In this document: piece by piece, positions 12,801 through 27,800 of the stretch
Layout: every line of letters starts with the position of its first letter
How positions within the stretch are numbered: the first letter of the stretch is position 1
Source of the DNA: Antedon mediterranea
Lineage: Eukaryota > Echinodermata > Crinoidea > Comatulida > Antedonidae
Direction: 5' to 3'
Assembly: GCF_964355755.1 (NCBI RefSeq)
Contig: NC_092672.1
Location: 2,606,001 to 2,666,000 of the forward strand
Length of the DNA: 60,000 nucleotides
Notes under the pieces: generated by a model
What the model saw: the letters and a program-made list of their open reading frames with translations, nothing else
Told to the model about the DNA's origin: nothing
Database searches by the model: none
Translations under genes and position numbers: made by a program

Positions 12801-15800
12801 GCTTTAAAATCTGTTTTTATTTGTACAGTTTTCTTAGAAGGCATAAATTAGTGGTTTTTGTCTCTTTCTGTAGAATTATAAAAATAACAGGTTGAGTAAA
12901 ACAGAAAAAAAAACAATCCCAGGATAAAATCTATTTAAAACTTTAATTTGTTTAATTTTGTACGTCAAATTTTCAGTACAAGACATGCAAGCAACATGCA
13001 TTTTAAATTAGATTAAGATTTGTATTGCCATTGGGAAAATGTGACCTACACGCTATATCAAAAATTACTATTACTAAATAAAATGTTTTAAAAGAAAACT
13101 ATAACAAATTTATTCACATTTTAAATTTAATATTCACCTGTTTTTTTTTTCATTAGCATGAGTTTTGAAATTAGTTTTAAATATATTGCACAAATTTCTC
13201 CTTTCCTCTACATACAATAACTCCCCAAAATAAAAAAAACTTGATGTTCAGAATATAATTTTTTTTTTACTTTAAATGCCTTCTGAAGATAGTAACACGG
13301 GAGGCAAATTTAAGAGAAAAAAGTTTGTTTGCATGCCACAACAACCCCACCCGCTCTTTTTCTTGCAAAACAGCAGCAGGCGTTAGCACCATCCATCATA
13401 GATTTAAAAGTCCCTAAAATAATGTGGTTGAAACCACAGTATAATTGAACTTATGTTTTTCTCATTAGATCCCCTTGATTCACATGTTAACATAATATTA
13501 TTAATTCCCGGAATAGGGATTTATATTTCCTTTCATATACCGCAGATAAGGTAAATCTAGTAGCTTTTTCATTAGAGTCCGGGACCCTAGATTTTCAGGA
13601 TCTTTTTAACACATTAAATTCAACAGGCAGCTATATAGATAAGAAACTTAGCAACTTTCCCATGTTTTTAAACTCTTTTATGAGTTTGCCAGGAGTAAAG
13701 TTTATCATTTGGTCGTGAGAAAATCCAAAATCCTGGTGTTTAAACCAGCTTGAGATTACAGGGATATTAAAAGCAGTTGGATGTGTCAAATTTCGTACCT
13801 AGCTTACTTTTTAGTGCCCCTACCTTCTTATGAAAAGGTATCATTTCCATTTATCTAGGTACTGTAAGCGGTACTCAATAATAATTCCACATTTATATAG
13901 CGCCCTTTTCATGAGTAGTCATGCTCAAAGCTGCTTTACTGTACGAGCATTATTAACCCGATCATTTTTGGATCAAACACGTAATAGTAATCAGCGTAAC
14001 CTGTGTGGAGAGAGGCAAATGTATTGTAAGTAAAGCGTCTTGCCAAGGATACAAGCAATGCAACAAAAGTTGGATTCGAACCCTGATCTCACGATCAGTA
14101 ATCCAGCCTCCAACACACTGCGCCACATGCCTTCATCCTAGTATACTGCACCTTTTTAGTTACTGCAGTAGTAATAGATATCTACTGCAGTATATTATTC
14201 GTTTCAAAACTGGAGCATAATATTTCACAATCTACAAGTCATTGATACACAATTTACAATAATTTGTAAAATTGCTACGTAAGAATCAACACAAAACAGT
14301 ATAAAGGTAATACCTATTTGACAGAGAATTCGCCGATATTCTCTGAAGAATTTTAATTTGAGATTTAAAGATATTTCCTGGATTGTACTCTCACAGGATT
14401 TGTCCGTCTGATAAATTAGATCAAAAGATCAGGAAAATTCTTGAATCTAATTGTTATTAGTCGTTCAAAATATCAAGTTGTTTGAGTTGTAAATTGCGCA
14501 TTCTGTAATTTTACGACAAGGCAAAGAAAATATGTCGTGTCAAATGAATTGACTAAAATTGTAATGCCGAGTTTGTTGAATTGGAAAGAAACAATGGATT
14601 TATATAATGTGGATCACCGCGCCATAGAGTCTGAAATTAAATAAAAGTTAATACAAATTGTTTTTACAGAAAAATTATGTGAAAAAAGAAACTGAAAGAT
14701 TATTTTTTTATCAGAATATTTTTTAAATAAAAACGGTGTATGGCAAAGAGTAAAAAAATACTTGTACTTGTAACATATTCCACAAAAGGTTTTATTCATG
14801 TTTAATTGGTTAAATTATGGCATTATATTTAATAGAAATAGATTGTTAGCATAAGCTGATTAGGATCAGTGACATGTCTCTTTTATAAATTAGGTTAAAT
14901 AAAAGAAATAAATTGATGGAATGGGCCTCTTCTTTCTTAAAAAAATGGTACCCCCATCCCTAGTCCCTACCCCTCATCTTATTAGCTATTTAAATTAATA
15001 TTCACAATTATGTTTTAATTTTAAAAATGTTCATGGTTTAATTTAAAAACCATATTTTGATCACTTGTCAATAATATAATATTAATAACTTTATTGTATG
15101 GGGAATTTCCCTCCTTATTTGGTATTAATTTATGATTCATCATTGTGAGATCATAATTATGACAACAATTGATTCAGCATAATAAACAATCACAACAATC
15201 ATGACATCATCATTATTGTGGTTTCATCATCAATTTTTGTACACGATTTTTGATGACTCATAAATTATTATTTTGTTTTGTATTTTTCAACCTTGACACT
15301 GAAATCCAATATGTAGGTTTTTTTTTTTCTATACACACTTTTTTTTCAGTTAAAAGTATAAAAATCACGGTTTTTCAACATTTGTTTGCGGTAATGCTCC
15401 AATTACACAGAAATTGATATAAGAATCTATTTCAACTTGACAGGATATGATTAAGTGAGGTTTTTTTAAAAAAAAGAATATTTCTCTAGAAAGATGTTAG
15501 AAAATACACATACTCTATTTTTTAAACCAAGACTACTGTAGTATAACATTCTTTGTAATGTATTATCCAATCAGAGATGAGTTTGTACATTAAATACTTA
15601 CATTCCTTCTTAATTGGCTGATTTGATTATTTTAAAAAACCTCACCTGATATGATATTTCAATTTCATATTTAACAATAATTTAATATAACAATTCATCT
15701 AGATGCATCACAGATATCTTGAATATTAGCTTTATGATTATTGGTGACATTTTCAAAAAAATGTGTCTGAGAATTTGTTCAACATCATGAATCATGATAA

Positions 15801-18800
15801 ATTAAAATAGAAAGGTTTAATTAAGAAAGTTATGTAGATAGTTTAACATCTTATCAATGCCTACCACGCATCTCCAAGTTTTCTAATACAAACATAAACA
15901 TAACTTTGGAGGGAACTCCAATCCTGTGATGTACTCACTCAGTCAGTCAGATATTTACCAGATGAATTAAAAGTATCTCAAGTGTCTGGTGACGATAATC
16001 AGACTTCACACTGTGATCATAAAGATATCCAGTATTTATTCTTGGCTTATGGTTTCGATAATGCAAAGAGTTTGCTGGAATTTTAGAAATTAAAACTTAA
16101 GTGTTTCTGAAAGTTCTCGGACTGAAATACCATATCACGACTACTATGTTCCAAGTGAGTATAAATTGGTTGCTTCGTCAAGTGAAGATTATCACAATTG
16201 GGTCTAAATAAAATGCAGAAAGATTTGTTTAATTGCTACATTATCTAGATGGAATTAAACTTGTCTATAGGCCTATTATGTCTTTTTTATTCTATCATAT
16301 CTAGTGACGTACAGTCTAAAAAAAACAACTTAAAATAGTGCCAGGTCTAAGATGCTATTAATACTTCATATTTCACATGATGAAGTCATATCACTACCAT
16401 ATTTGGGCATATCACTACCATATTTGGGTACATCACACTATTTTGATAGTGTAGACTGAGCTTTACCCAATGAAATGTATCCATTAAGAGTCGATTTATT
16501 TCTTACAAATCAAGCAGTTTAACCTTGTTTTCTGGATCAATTACATATAAGAGGTTTCTTGAAAACTTTCCAACATATTTTAAGTATGCCGAATGACAAA
16601 GTTGCGCAATCGTGGAAAAAGTGGCTAGTTAAATCCAGTTAGCGTGCAATATGCTTTTAGTTTGATAAAGAGAGTAAAATAAACCTGTAAAGGTCTCGAA
16701 CCCATGCTTCTCACATACTAGGATAAGACAGGCAGCTCAACATTTATGCCCTTATAATTAAATGATTTCCGGTTAAAGAACTAAATATGTCAAATACAGT
16801 ACTAACTATACCCATCAGAATATTGGCACATTTTTGTTGAATTATCTCGTCAAAAAAGTTGAGACCTTGGAATAAAGATTGTTTAAAAGACATTTATGTT
16901 TTACAAAGGTTTTATGAAATAAGGTTGTAAAGAACATTTTTGTAAAAAGTATAGAAAGAGGGTTTTTAAGGATATTTTTCTAGGTATTACATTAACTCTC
17001 AAGGATGTATGACTATTTAAAACAAAAAGAATGAAATAATAAAGCCTTTATTTAAATTTGGCATGTTATCAAACACTCAATAATTTAATACTGTAGTTAA
17101 AATAGTGTGGTGGTTGTTTTGTCAATTATAATATTTACAAGCCCACTGGAGATCAATGTGTTAACCCATTACAAATCACCTGACTCAGAAAACATTTAAC
17201 AGGTAGCTCACAAATCAGTCATTTTTTAAAAGTTTATAATTTAATTGCTTTTTTAATGTCCGGGTGCTTGACCCAAAAGTGAACACTGTCTAAAGAAATG
17301 TGTTGGCTCCAAAATTGTTTCATTTTATAATCCGGCAACATACCATAGCTTACTCATATACCTTTGAATCATCAAACATTTAAAAAAGTTGTTGTGCCCC
17401 GCTCGACCTAAAGACATAAATTCTATCAGTATGAACAGTACTTAATAAAATAGTAAAATGTACATTATTATAATATGCAAACCATACATTCTATCAGTCT
17501 AAACAGGCCCTTATTAATAATCCTAATAGTAACATATTACATTATATGCAAACCATACATTCTATCAGTCTAAACAGGCCCTTATTAATAATCCTAATAG
17601 TAACATATTACATTATATGCAAGCCATAAATTCTATCAGTCTGGACAGGCCCTTAATATTATTAATCCTACTAGTAAAATGTAGGCCTACACTATTATGC
17701 AAGCTATACATTCTAGTCTAAACAGGCCCTTATTAGTAATCCTAATAGTAACATGTACATTATATGCAAGCCATAATTGCTATCAGTCTGGACAGGCCCT
17801 TATTAAAATAATCCAAATGGTACATTATTATAATTATACTGTACATACATTCTATCAGTGTGAATAGGACCTTTACATCAATAGCATACTGTAGTTTACA
17901 GCTTATCTGTACTGTATTATATTTGTCTAGTACAGTAGTATTATAGGCAAATTCTGTAATACAGTGTCAGTTATGTATCACATGTGATGGCTGTATCATA
18001 GACCATACAGCTTCATGTGCCACATGTGATACTATGTGACACTCAATATAGAATAAGCCTATGATACTTGACATGCAGTATGTGGAGAGATTAGTTCATG
18101 TACACGTTTTGATTACTGTGCCCACAATAATAGGTGAACACATTGACTGTACATGTTGTGTCTAATTTTCTCCTAATTTCCATGTTATTAAATTCATTTC
18201 CATTCAAGATAAAAAAACATATTTGATGAAAGACCTACTTCATTTTTGAACTATTACCTTGAAAAATAATTGTTATTCTTAATATCGAAAGTTACTCCTG
18301 TTATTGGATACGTTTAAATAAGGTAAACTTTTTTTTTTATAAAAAAGTTTAGGATAAAAATAGTGTTGCCAGAAACGGAAGGCATACAGTAATAGCTTTT
18401 TTACCTTTTTCATTTTGTTCGAAAATCAACCATTGATTGTTTTACATTTTCACAGTTGTATTTTAGTTTTATATAATAATCTAATTTGTTCATTTTGCAT
18501 TTGTTTTTTTATGTTATCCACTTGTGATACAAGTGCTGACAAAGTGATAAATATATGCCATCACATTAAAGAAATAAATAGGACCTATACTGTACTAGTA
18601 AATTATAAGCTTGTCATGAGCTTACCTAACGCTCTGTCTACTCAATCAAACTTTATGTGACAAAAAAAATGTAATGTGCCCATATATGGACATGATGATG
18701 TCATATCACTACCATATTTGGGCACATTACGCTTTTTTGTCAAACTGGTTTGATAGTGTAGACAGAGCTTTAGTGCCTTATTTTGCATGAAAGTTATTAA

Positions 18801-21800
18801 ATAGCATTTATTCTGCAGGTGCCAATATGGTATACACTAATAAATTTTCATTTTAAATATTGAATCAAATAGTGTACATGTTGCTTTTTAACATTGACCC
18901 CAAAAGAAAAGGTGAACTCAATAATCCTAATATTAGTCTGTCAGGTACCATATGACGTTTGCATACCTTACCTAGCACACCTGGTAGTCTAAAATCAATC
19001 AAATCATGTGCTTCCCAGAAGCAATTATGATATATAGCGTTGGGATATCACAACAGAACAAATTTAAAGAAAATTAATTGTCTCTTGGGTAAAGGAAACT
19101 TTGAACTTCTGTATGTCATCCATAAACAGAAGGGGTATATGTTTTACACAAAAGTCAAAAGAACATAGAAAAAAAGTGTACAATATTTATAAATATGTTC
19201 AGTTAGTCAGTTTCTCGTATTAAAACATGTGAGAATCCAGACATTGTCTGTGCTTTACAATTACATGGTCATTGCTTTATTTTCTTTACTAACTAACCAC
19301 TAAGTAACACATCCACCTCCTTCCCTTATGTCTACAATTTAAGACCACTTACTTTTATACTGCTAAAGCTTGGTTCCCACTAGAACGCAACGCAAGGACG
19401 TAGACGCAACGCAAGCGAGTTAACCAATCACACGCGACTGTTTGAATAATCAATCGCTTGTGATTGGTCAAATCACTATGCGTTGCATTATGTCTTTGCA
19501 TTGCGTCCTAGTGGGAACCAAGCTTAAGTATCCGTTACCATAGTAATCACAATTTTTTGATCTTTAGGAGCTTTAGATGAATATATAATAAATAAAAATT
19601 GTTTAACCTGTAACATTTCATAATAAAGTTTTAATATTTTCTTTTCTCTTTCTTCAGACAAACCTGAGAAAGTATCGATAGGACTAAGGTTTGACGACAT
19701 ACCAAGCTTGACCCTTGAAAGTCAGTATGCGTATCTTTTTGTGGAGTCAACGTCCAGCCAGCTGGACATACCGTTCAGAGAAGGAAAAGAGGTTCTTGTT
19801 ACGTATAACAGTACCTTTGTATTTATACAAGTTGATAAACCCATTTATAATCCTCAACAAAACGTATCTATGCATATTATTCCAGTTGGATTGGACTTAA
19901 AACCATCTAAAGAACCAGTAAGTAAATACTGTAGTATATGATATCTATGTAAACATTTTTTTACTGCAGTTACTGCAGTAACTACATATTCTTTTTGCAA
20001 TAATGTATTATTTAAGTTTGTTTCTTGAAAGTAGAATTATGATGCAACAAATAGTGTCTATTATTATATAAAAAAAAATTTGAAATAATTACATAAACAG
20101 GTTAATATATAGTAAACAGTAGCATAATCCCAGACATACTATACATTTTGGTTTACTTTATAGATGTTTTTAGCATCCATATGCATCTATGCACCTCAAG
20201 TTTATCTTGTATAATAAATATTAGATAAGATTAGATAGAATGTTAATATAAATTTTGTTTATGTTGCTATCATTGTAAAACTTTGTATTTATTCTACTGA
20301 ACTTTAGAAAAATAATTACAAAAAAAAATTAAAATAAAGATCTATGATCTTCAGACCTATATAATTTAACATTTTACACTAATTTTTAATAGCAACAACA
20401 TAATCATATCCCACTGTACGTTAAACTTGAAATGACAATTACACTTTTATTATTTACTACTTTTAGTAGATATTGTAGTAGTAAAGCTCATTATAGTTGT
20501 TGTTTATACTAACACATAATGGTGTATAAAACCCCTTGAGATTTTAGTCAACTTTCCACAAAAACACATTTTTACAAATTATGCCTTGGTTTTAGATTAT
20601 CTGCAATTGCAATATAATATGTGAATATTATTTATGTTTATCCTATGGTTAAAAAATATATTTAATTTCCCTTTCTCCATGATTTGCAAAGTGACCTAAA
20701 TGAACAATTCTTTCAATTTCAATCATAATAAAACTTAAATAAGTAATTCAATTTCAATATTAATATAAAAAATTCACAATTTTTAATTACATAATGAAAA
20801 ATAAAACTTTATGTTACGTTAATTTTAAGTCTTTTAAATTTATAAAATTCATTTCAATTCAATTAAACTTTTATATTTCAGACAAACTGTCCATAGATAC
20901 ATAAATACATAATCAAAATGTTTGTCTCTTGCAATAATTTTTTGATGCAACATTTGTTTTTAGATTCGAATTGATATAATTAATCCAAAAGGAACAATAA
21001 TAGAAAGAGAGGAAGGCAATATCACGGATTCAGGACTTATTCGCAAAGAATACCGCTTTCCCGCGCATCCTGTATTTGGTAAATGGAGCGTGATTGTATA
21101 TTACGGACCAATGGTAAGTAGCTAGTTGTATAATGTGGTGTTCACAACATTATGTTGCTTGTTTCCATTATGTAACAATCAACTCTCCTAAACGCTGACC
21201 AATCTTGAACTTGTCCAAAATCAAGTAATCCAAAATCAATCAATCCAAAATCAATCAATCCAAAATCAATCAATCCAAAATCAGTCAATCCAAAATCAAT
21301 CAACCAAAATCAATCAATCGGTTTTTTTTTATAGCGCCAAATCAAAATAGTATAGGTCCAAAGGTACTATACTGAAAGTCTGACTCCCCAGCTCCAGCTA
21401 CAGTATTTGTTCTCCTTGGAATGTGCAGAAGCATTTTGTCAGAATGAATTTTAAGTACTCTAGTATTACTAGGAAAAGAGTTGTTATTTTTTAAATTCTG
21501 GATTTTGGAGAGCTGACATCATACATAAATAAGATTAAATGCTTTGGCAGACTTTTATATACAGCAAGAAATATGCAAAGCGCATAAAAACTAAGTGAAA
21601 GTCCTCGAACTTGCTCAACTTGTTGGATTAGAAAACAATTTTCAGCTTTGCTGATAATCAATGTCCGGGAAATCCCCCCTAGGGAAATTGGAATCCCATG
21701 TTTTCGTGATCTCTTCAAGGCTAATTTACCTCATTTGCCATAGCCTGGGGTTTCATGGTTATTCGTATTCTTTTAAAGTGTGATGTGCCCATATTTGTCT

Positions 21801-24800
21801 TTGCCCACATTTATCTATGCTCATATTGTCTATGTCTATGTTTGTCTAGATGTCCTTATGTCTTTGCTCATATTGTCTATGCTCATGTTTGTCTAGATGT
21901 CCTATATGTATAATGTTTTTGCTCATATTGTCTATGCTCATGTTTGTCTAGATGTCCTTATATGTCTTTGCCTATATTTTTCTTTCCCATATTTATCTAT
22001 GCTCATATTTGTCTTTGGCCATATTTGTCTATGTTCATGTTTGTCTAGATGTCCTTATGTCTTTGCCCATATTGTCTTAGACCTTATTTTTCTAGATAGA
22101 TGTCCTTATATATGTCTTTGCCTATATTTTTCTTTCCCATATTTATCTATGCTCATATTTGTCTTTGTCCATATTTGTCTATGCTTATGTTTGTCTAGAT
22201 GTCCTTATATTATGCCCATATTGTCTTAGACCTTATTTGTCTAGATGTCCTTGTATGTGTTTGCCCATATTTGTCATATTATGGCATACTGTCAACGATT
22301 CTTTAATTTTTTTATAATCAAATGATGGTATTTTGCTTTACTTGAAGATCAAACCTTAATTCAATTATTATTTAATAATTCAATTTCTTGTGACGCTAAT
22401 TAAGTGCTGTAATAAAAAGATTGTAGGAATATTTTTGTAATCTTGGGTCAATGTCTTTAGGATTCTTTTAAAGATGTATTTTCCACAAAAAACATGAAAA
22501 ATGAAGATTAATAATCAGACTTTAATAGGCCATTTTGCAGTTGTAATAAAGTTATTCACTTCTGTAAAACAAAAAAAAACAAAAAAATATAATTATTTCA
22601 CTTATAAAAAGACAAAAGAAACGTTTAATTTTAACCAAAAACCATTGTCTTGACATTTTTTGCTTTAAATTAAATTTTTTTTCAGGTAAATAATTTTTTT
22701 TTAAATGGCATATTAAAAAAAAATTGAAAAAAAAATTTTTTTTAGGGGGACAATAATATCTTTAACACAGTATTTAGACATAAGACTAGAGTAAGACATT
22801 AAAAAAATAATATGATACAGTATATAGTAGTTAGTTGTAATATATTTTTATTTTTAAAAGTAGATGTTGTTTTGGTTAATAATTTAAACAACCTGCTTAT
22901 TATAGTTTTGCCAGCATGAGGTAGAGGAAGCCTTTAATGGCAAAGTAAGTGTTTGTGGATCAGGTAACTTGTACCGAAAATAAACTATAATTTACATCTA
23001 GTATCTCTCCATAGGTGTTCAGAGTCTGAAGTCTTCTAGTTCATTAAATCAATTATTATATTTCATTCCAATTGAAATGTGACCAGGTTCTTTGTAGTGA
23101 TGTCTCGGAATACTCAAATACGGTACATTCTTCACTCGGAGGCGGCTGGGTGAAGTTACTTTATAACCTTGTTCTACACAGCATGATAGGATATGGTTTC
23201 TATGTCATTGATACTGAAATAAAATGATGTACCTTTACTCAGGAATGACTCATATAATTTAATTTGTTAACAAAATATGGTCTATATAGTTTAATTTTAT
23301 TAATTTTTTTTTATAAAAAAAGATAAAATATAAAACATTAAAATAGTTGAACACCAACCATGCATTTATGGCATAAACCACTGGCATGATGTTTTAAAGT
23401 GGGAATTCCCAAAATGAAAAGAGTTAAAATGGGAATTACCGGGATGAAAAGAGTTAAAATGGGATTTACCGGGATGAAAAGAGTTAAAATGGGAATTACC
23501 GGGATGAAAAGAGTTAAATTTGGAATTTCCGAGATGAAAAGAGTTAAATTTAGAATTATTGGGATGAAAAGAGTCACTGATGATGAGACAACACTATCAC
23601 ATACTTTTTGATCTATTTCTAGTATGTTAATTATTTCTAAAAATAAAATATTTATTCTGGTAGTTGATAGCACTCATCTTATGCTCCCTGCAAGGATGTA
23701 AGTATTTAAAATAGATAGTTTGTTATGATGTAATCCTGTTTGAGTGGGTTTAGTTAAGTAGAAATAACTTCACCTCAAGCAGAGTTTATGATGTGGTATT
23801 TGTATTTATATTAGGCTTTACCTGTGTAGGGTAAGTGACACGTTTGTTATTGATTAAATAGTTTCATCATCCAATTTGGAGTCGAAGTTTCGACACAGTT
23901 TGGTTCCAATATGGCATGATTCTAGATATTGATTGACTATAGACATACACATTCCAATTTTTTTACCAACGTATAATACTATGTTTGAACTATGTTGTGT
24001 AAACTAATACGGTAAGTATAATTCAAGTTAAAATTGTTTTAAATCTTTCAAACCTCCCACACAGCATTAAATTGTTATAAGTATACAATCTTCTTATGAA
24101 ATAAGTGTCTTCTTAAGACATTTTGTAGTAATTGACTTGTTAAATTTTCATGCTTATCCACACCAACCCTACCTTATGCACTCCGCCCCCCCCCCCTCCC
24201 CCTTCAATTCAAATAAAAAAACTAAAATCTTAAATATTTTAATTAAAATATTTGGCAATAAAAACCAATCACTTAGAAATGTGTTGACAGTTTGTCGCCT
24301 CTGGTCCAACCTTTTTATATGAATTAATTAGACCATGTCTTTATCAACAGGTGTGCATTTCTTTAAACATGACCAAAATGTAGGACATTCAATATCGGAA
24401 TCTTTGCATGTCAAACAGCTGTTGAAATTGAGAGAATAATTTTTTTATAAAAGTCCTACATTTGAACATTTTCTCTGGTGCTGACGTTGTATTACAGTAA
24501 CTGTATGTCCTGTAGCCCCAGGGAGGTTCCTATTTGTTAATACAACTTTCTCAACAAAATATGTACAGTACCGCAAACACTTTTAATGCATAGCCTCCTG
24601 CTACTTCAGGATTTTTTTTTTCAAGCATCTTTAATGTACAAGTTGTACCCTGCCTTTCAAACTTGTTACTGTGCCCAACCCTGTGATAACCCCTCCCCTC
24701 CCCCTCCCCCCACCCAAAAAAAGGAGAAAAGACTATACTGTATTGTGTATAAATTTGTATCAAATCTATATAATATATCAAAGTATAAAAACAAATACAG

Positions 24801-27800
24801 ATCCTATGTCTAATGAGAATATTACTGTATGTAATTAAAGTATTTTTTCTTTTACAGTACCGTTTCAAAACAAAGGCACATTTCACAGTAAAAGAACATG
24901 GTAAGTATAGTATAGGATTATATAGATGTTTTTGATAAAATCAGCTGAACTTTGGATTGGCTAACTGTAAGCTGCAATATTATTTATGGATAATAATTTA
25001 CACACTGTAAACAACACGAGCAGATTTCATATGTTACAATACATTTATAACTAGTAATATTTCTCAATGATACCTACTATAGATATATCAACTATTAATA
25101 CATAGACGTACTGTACAGTTTATCTCACTAACGAGTAAAGCTCTGTTTACACTCTCAAACTTGTGTGATGCTCCCAAATATGATAGTGATATGGCCATAT
25201 TCAAATTCAAATGTATTCACCTCCCTTAGGAGAACCATATATAAAACTGTACAGCTAAATTAAACACATCAAAATGATGATTCACTCACATAAAGTTTGA
25301 TAGTGTAGACAGAGCTTTAGCTAAGATATGTTTTTTTGCAGATTTTTGAATAAAACTTTTCGAAGTAGATTAAACATCATTAAAGATGTATTGTCAACAA
25401 AAATTAAGATTAATTAAATCAGACTTTGAATAGGCCATTTTGTAATTTAAAAAAAGTTAATCACTTCCGTGGAAAAAACAAAACAAAAAAATGTTTTCAC
25501 TTATAAAATGACAAAATAAATAGTTAAATTCAATCATAATTAGGTATGTGACATTAAAGTAGCTTATTCAACCAAAAAAAATTACAAAATTGTTTTTCAG
25601 GGGGACAACGTAAATCTTTAAAATTTAATACAAAATTGAAATGAGTGAATGCATAGGAAATATTTAGTAGTGTGTTTTGGGCTTAACATACACTCAGAAC
25701 CAACTTGTATCTGAATTATTACTTTGGCTGTGAACATATAAAAGTTTTAAAATGACAAATGTATTTTGTATCAACTTATTGCATACTACACATTCAACAG
25801 GAAGTTGTATAAATGTCATTAATGTGACACAAATCATTTCGTTTAACGTTTCTCTTGCGCCAGGCTTACACGCAATATCCTCCGACAATTTAAGGTGCAA
25901 GGGAGAAAGAAGAAATAAATGATTTAGTAAAAACAGGAAAATAGATAATGTTAGATTACGAGACTTAAAACTAAACTTAAATTTATAAAATATTAGATTT
26001 AATTTTTACTGGATTACCCATCTCTTCATTTGATTAAAGTGTATACTGTATATTTTGATTTTACTATTTGTGAAATTTTATTTAATTGGTTATTTTCTTG
26101 AAGATGTATTGTCCCCCAAATAAATAAAAATGAAGAATAATTAAATCAGACTTTAAATAAGTTATTTTGTAGTTTTTAATAAAGTTAATCACTTCCAAAG
26201 GAAAAAAAAATGTTTTCACTTATAAAATGACAAAATAAATGGTTAAATTCAACCAAAACCAATTGGCTGGCAGTCAATTTGACTATTTTTTGCTTTAAAT
26301 TACAGTTTTTTAAGGTAAATAATATTTGTTTTCGATAACATTTTTGGTCAAAGTGGATTAACTATTATGTGTAATTAAACTGCATATTCAACAAAAAAAA
26401 GAACATTTTTTTCAGGGGGAAAATACATTTCAATAAAAGGATTGTTTGTTTCTATTCAGCATAATTAACATTTATTCATCAAGCTATCCTCTCAATCACA
26501 AGGTCCTAGGTTCAATCCTAACCTACAGTAGTTCCAGGGTTGTATTTTAATATCTGTGTGTCCCTTTTTTCTAGTTTTACCAAAATTCAATGTCAAGATT
26601 TCAGCTGATGAATATATTCTATCAAGCACGGATAAGATTGCTGTTGGTATCAACGCAAAGTAAGTATACTCTTCTTACAGTACTCTTTTACACATTTTCA
26701 GGCTGCCATTTAACAAGTTACGGAAAATTGGTCCTGTTTCTGCGGCCATGGAAATTAGGGTTAATTATTTTTCGCAGCAGAAAGCAGGATCTAAGTAAAA
26801 AATAAGCAATTAAATATTAAAGTGTAAACATATTAAACCAATCTATGGTTCTACGACTTGTAAGGTTGAACGCACAGACAGTATTTATCCATATAGTGTT
26901 TTGTGACACTTGGCTTAACTTCCCAACTTATAGTTATGAGCTTGCCAAAATATAATCATACAAAGAATCGTTTAATATAACATTTGACAAATGTCTATGA
27001 TCGGTAATTAATTTGGCTCCAAATTGTTAATATAGTCAATTTAAATTCAAATTGAAATTACTAATGATTTCATTTTGTAGTCTTTTTTTGGTTAAAATTT
27101 TTTTAAAGTGCATGTTTAGGATATGTTTAATTTAAGTTAGTCACTCCATATTTATAATACTCTATATTTTAATACTAAAAATTCTACAATAAATTAAACC
27201 TTATGTCACAAAACCAAAAAAAACCAAAAAACAGTTCCATTTTTTCTACCAATTTTGATTCAGTCACACTTTTATTGGTAAATAACCATTTCAATTCAAA
27301 GTATTAAACAAGTAAACTAACACTTTAAAAAATTAACTTTTATTTATTTTAAAAGGTACCCTTATGGTAAAAGTGTCAATGGACGCTTGAGTCTAAGAGT
27401 TGGTATACAGGACATTGACAAGACAATAGTGAAGATTCACACAGAAATTGACTTTACTGAGGTATGTATAATAGGTCAGGGAATCTTGTAATTTAATATC
27501 ATGATCAATATACATTAAAAAAAATAACAAACAATAGAATGATAATGAAATCATTGTTAATTATGAATAAAACACAATATAAAACTAATCTAATTGATTG
27601 CCAAGTATACCTGGATAAACCAACAATAGCCTGTGCTCTTCCAATGAGAAGCTATGATATGAAATGATAAAAGTTTCTTAAACATCCCTCTACATATAAT
27701 GGGGTGATCCGTTAACCACACCCTTACAAGAGCACACCTTAGCATACCACCGATATTTCTTACTTTTTACCAACATCATGTTGGGATCGTGTCAAAATGA

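Larger units (their letters stand above)
12641..17400 (+). other. Large first visible intron, part 2: mostly unique AT-rich sequence
   Basis: Apart from the SINE at 13870-14140, the MITE-A fragment at 16376 and a tRNA-like piece at 16685, no gene or conserved exon is seen. The ORFs are short and lack motifs. Confidence 0.55.

Noticed and set aside
23338-23673. Repeat-peptide ORFs on both strands (LTLFIPVIPI and KRVKMGITGM types)
   Set aside because: Product of a 30-bp minisatellite without stops. Intronic.
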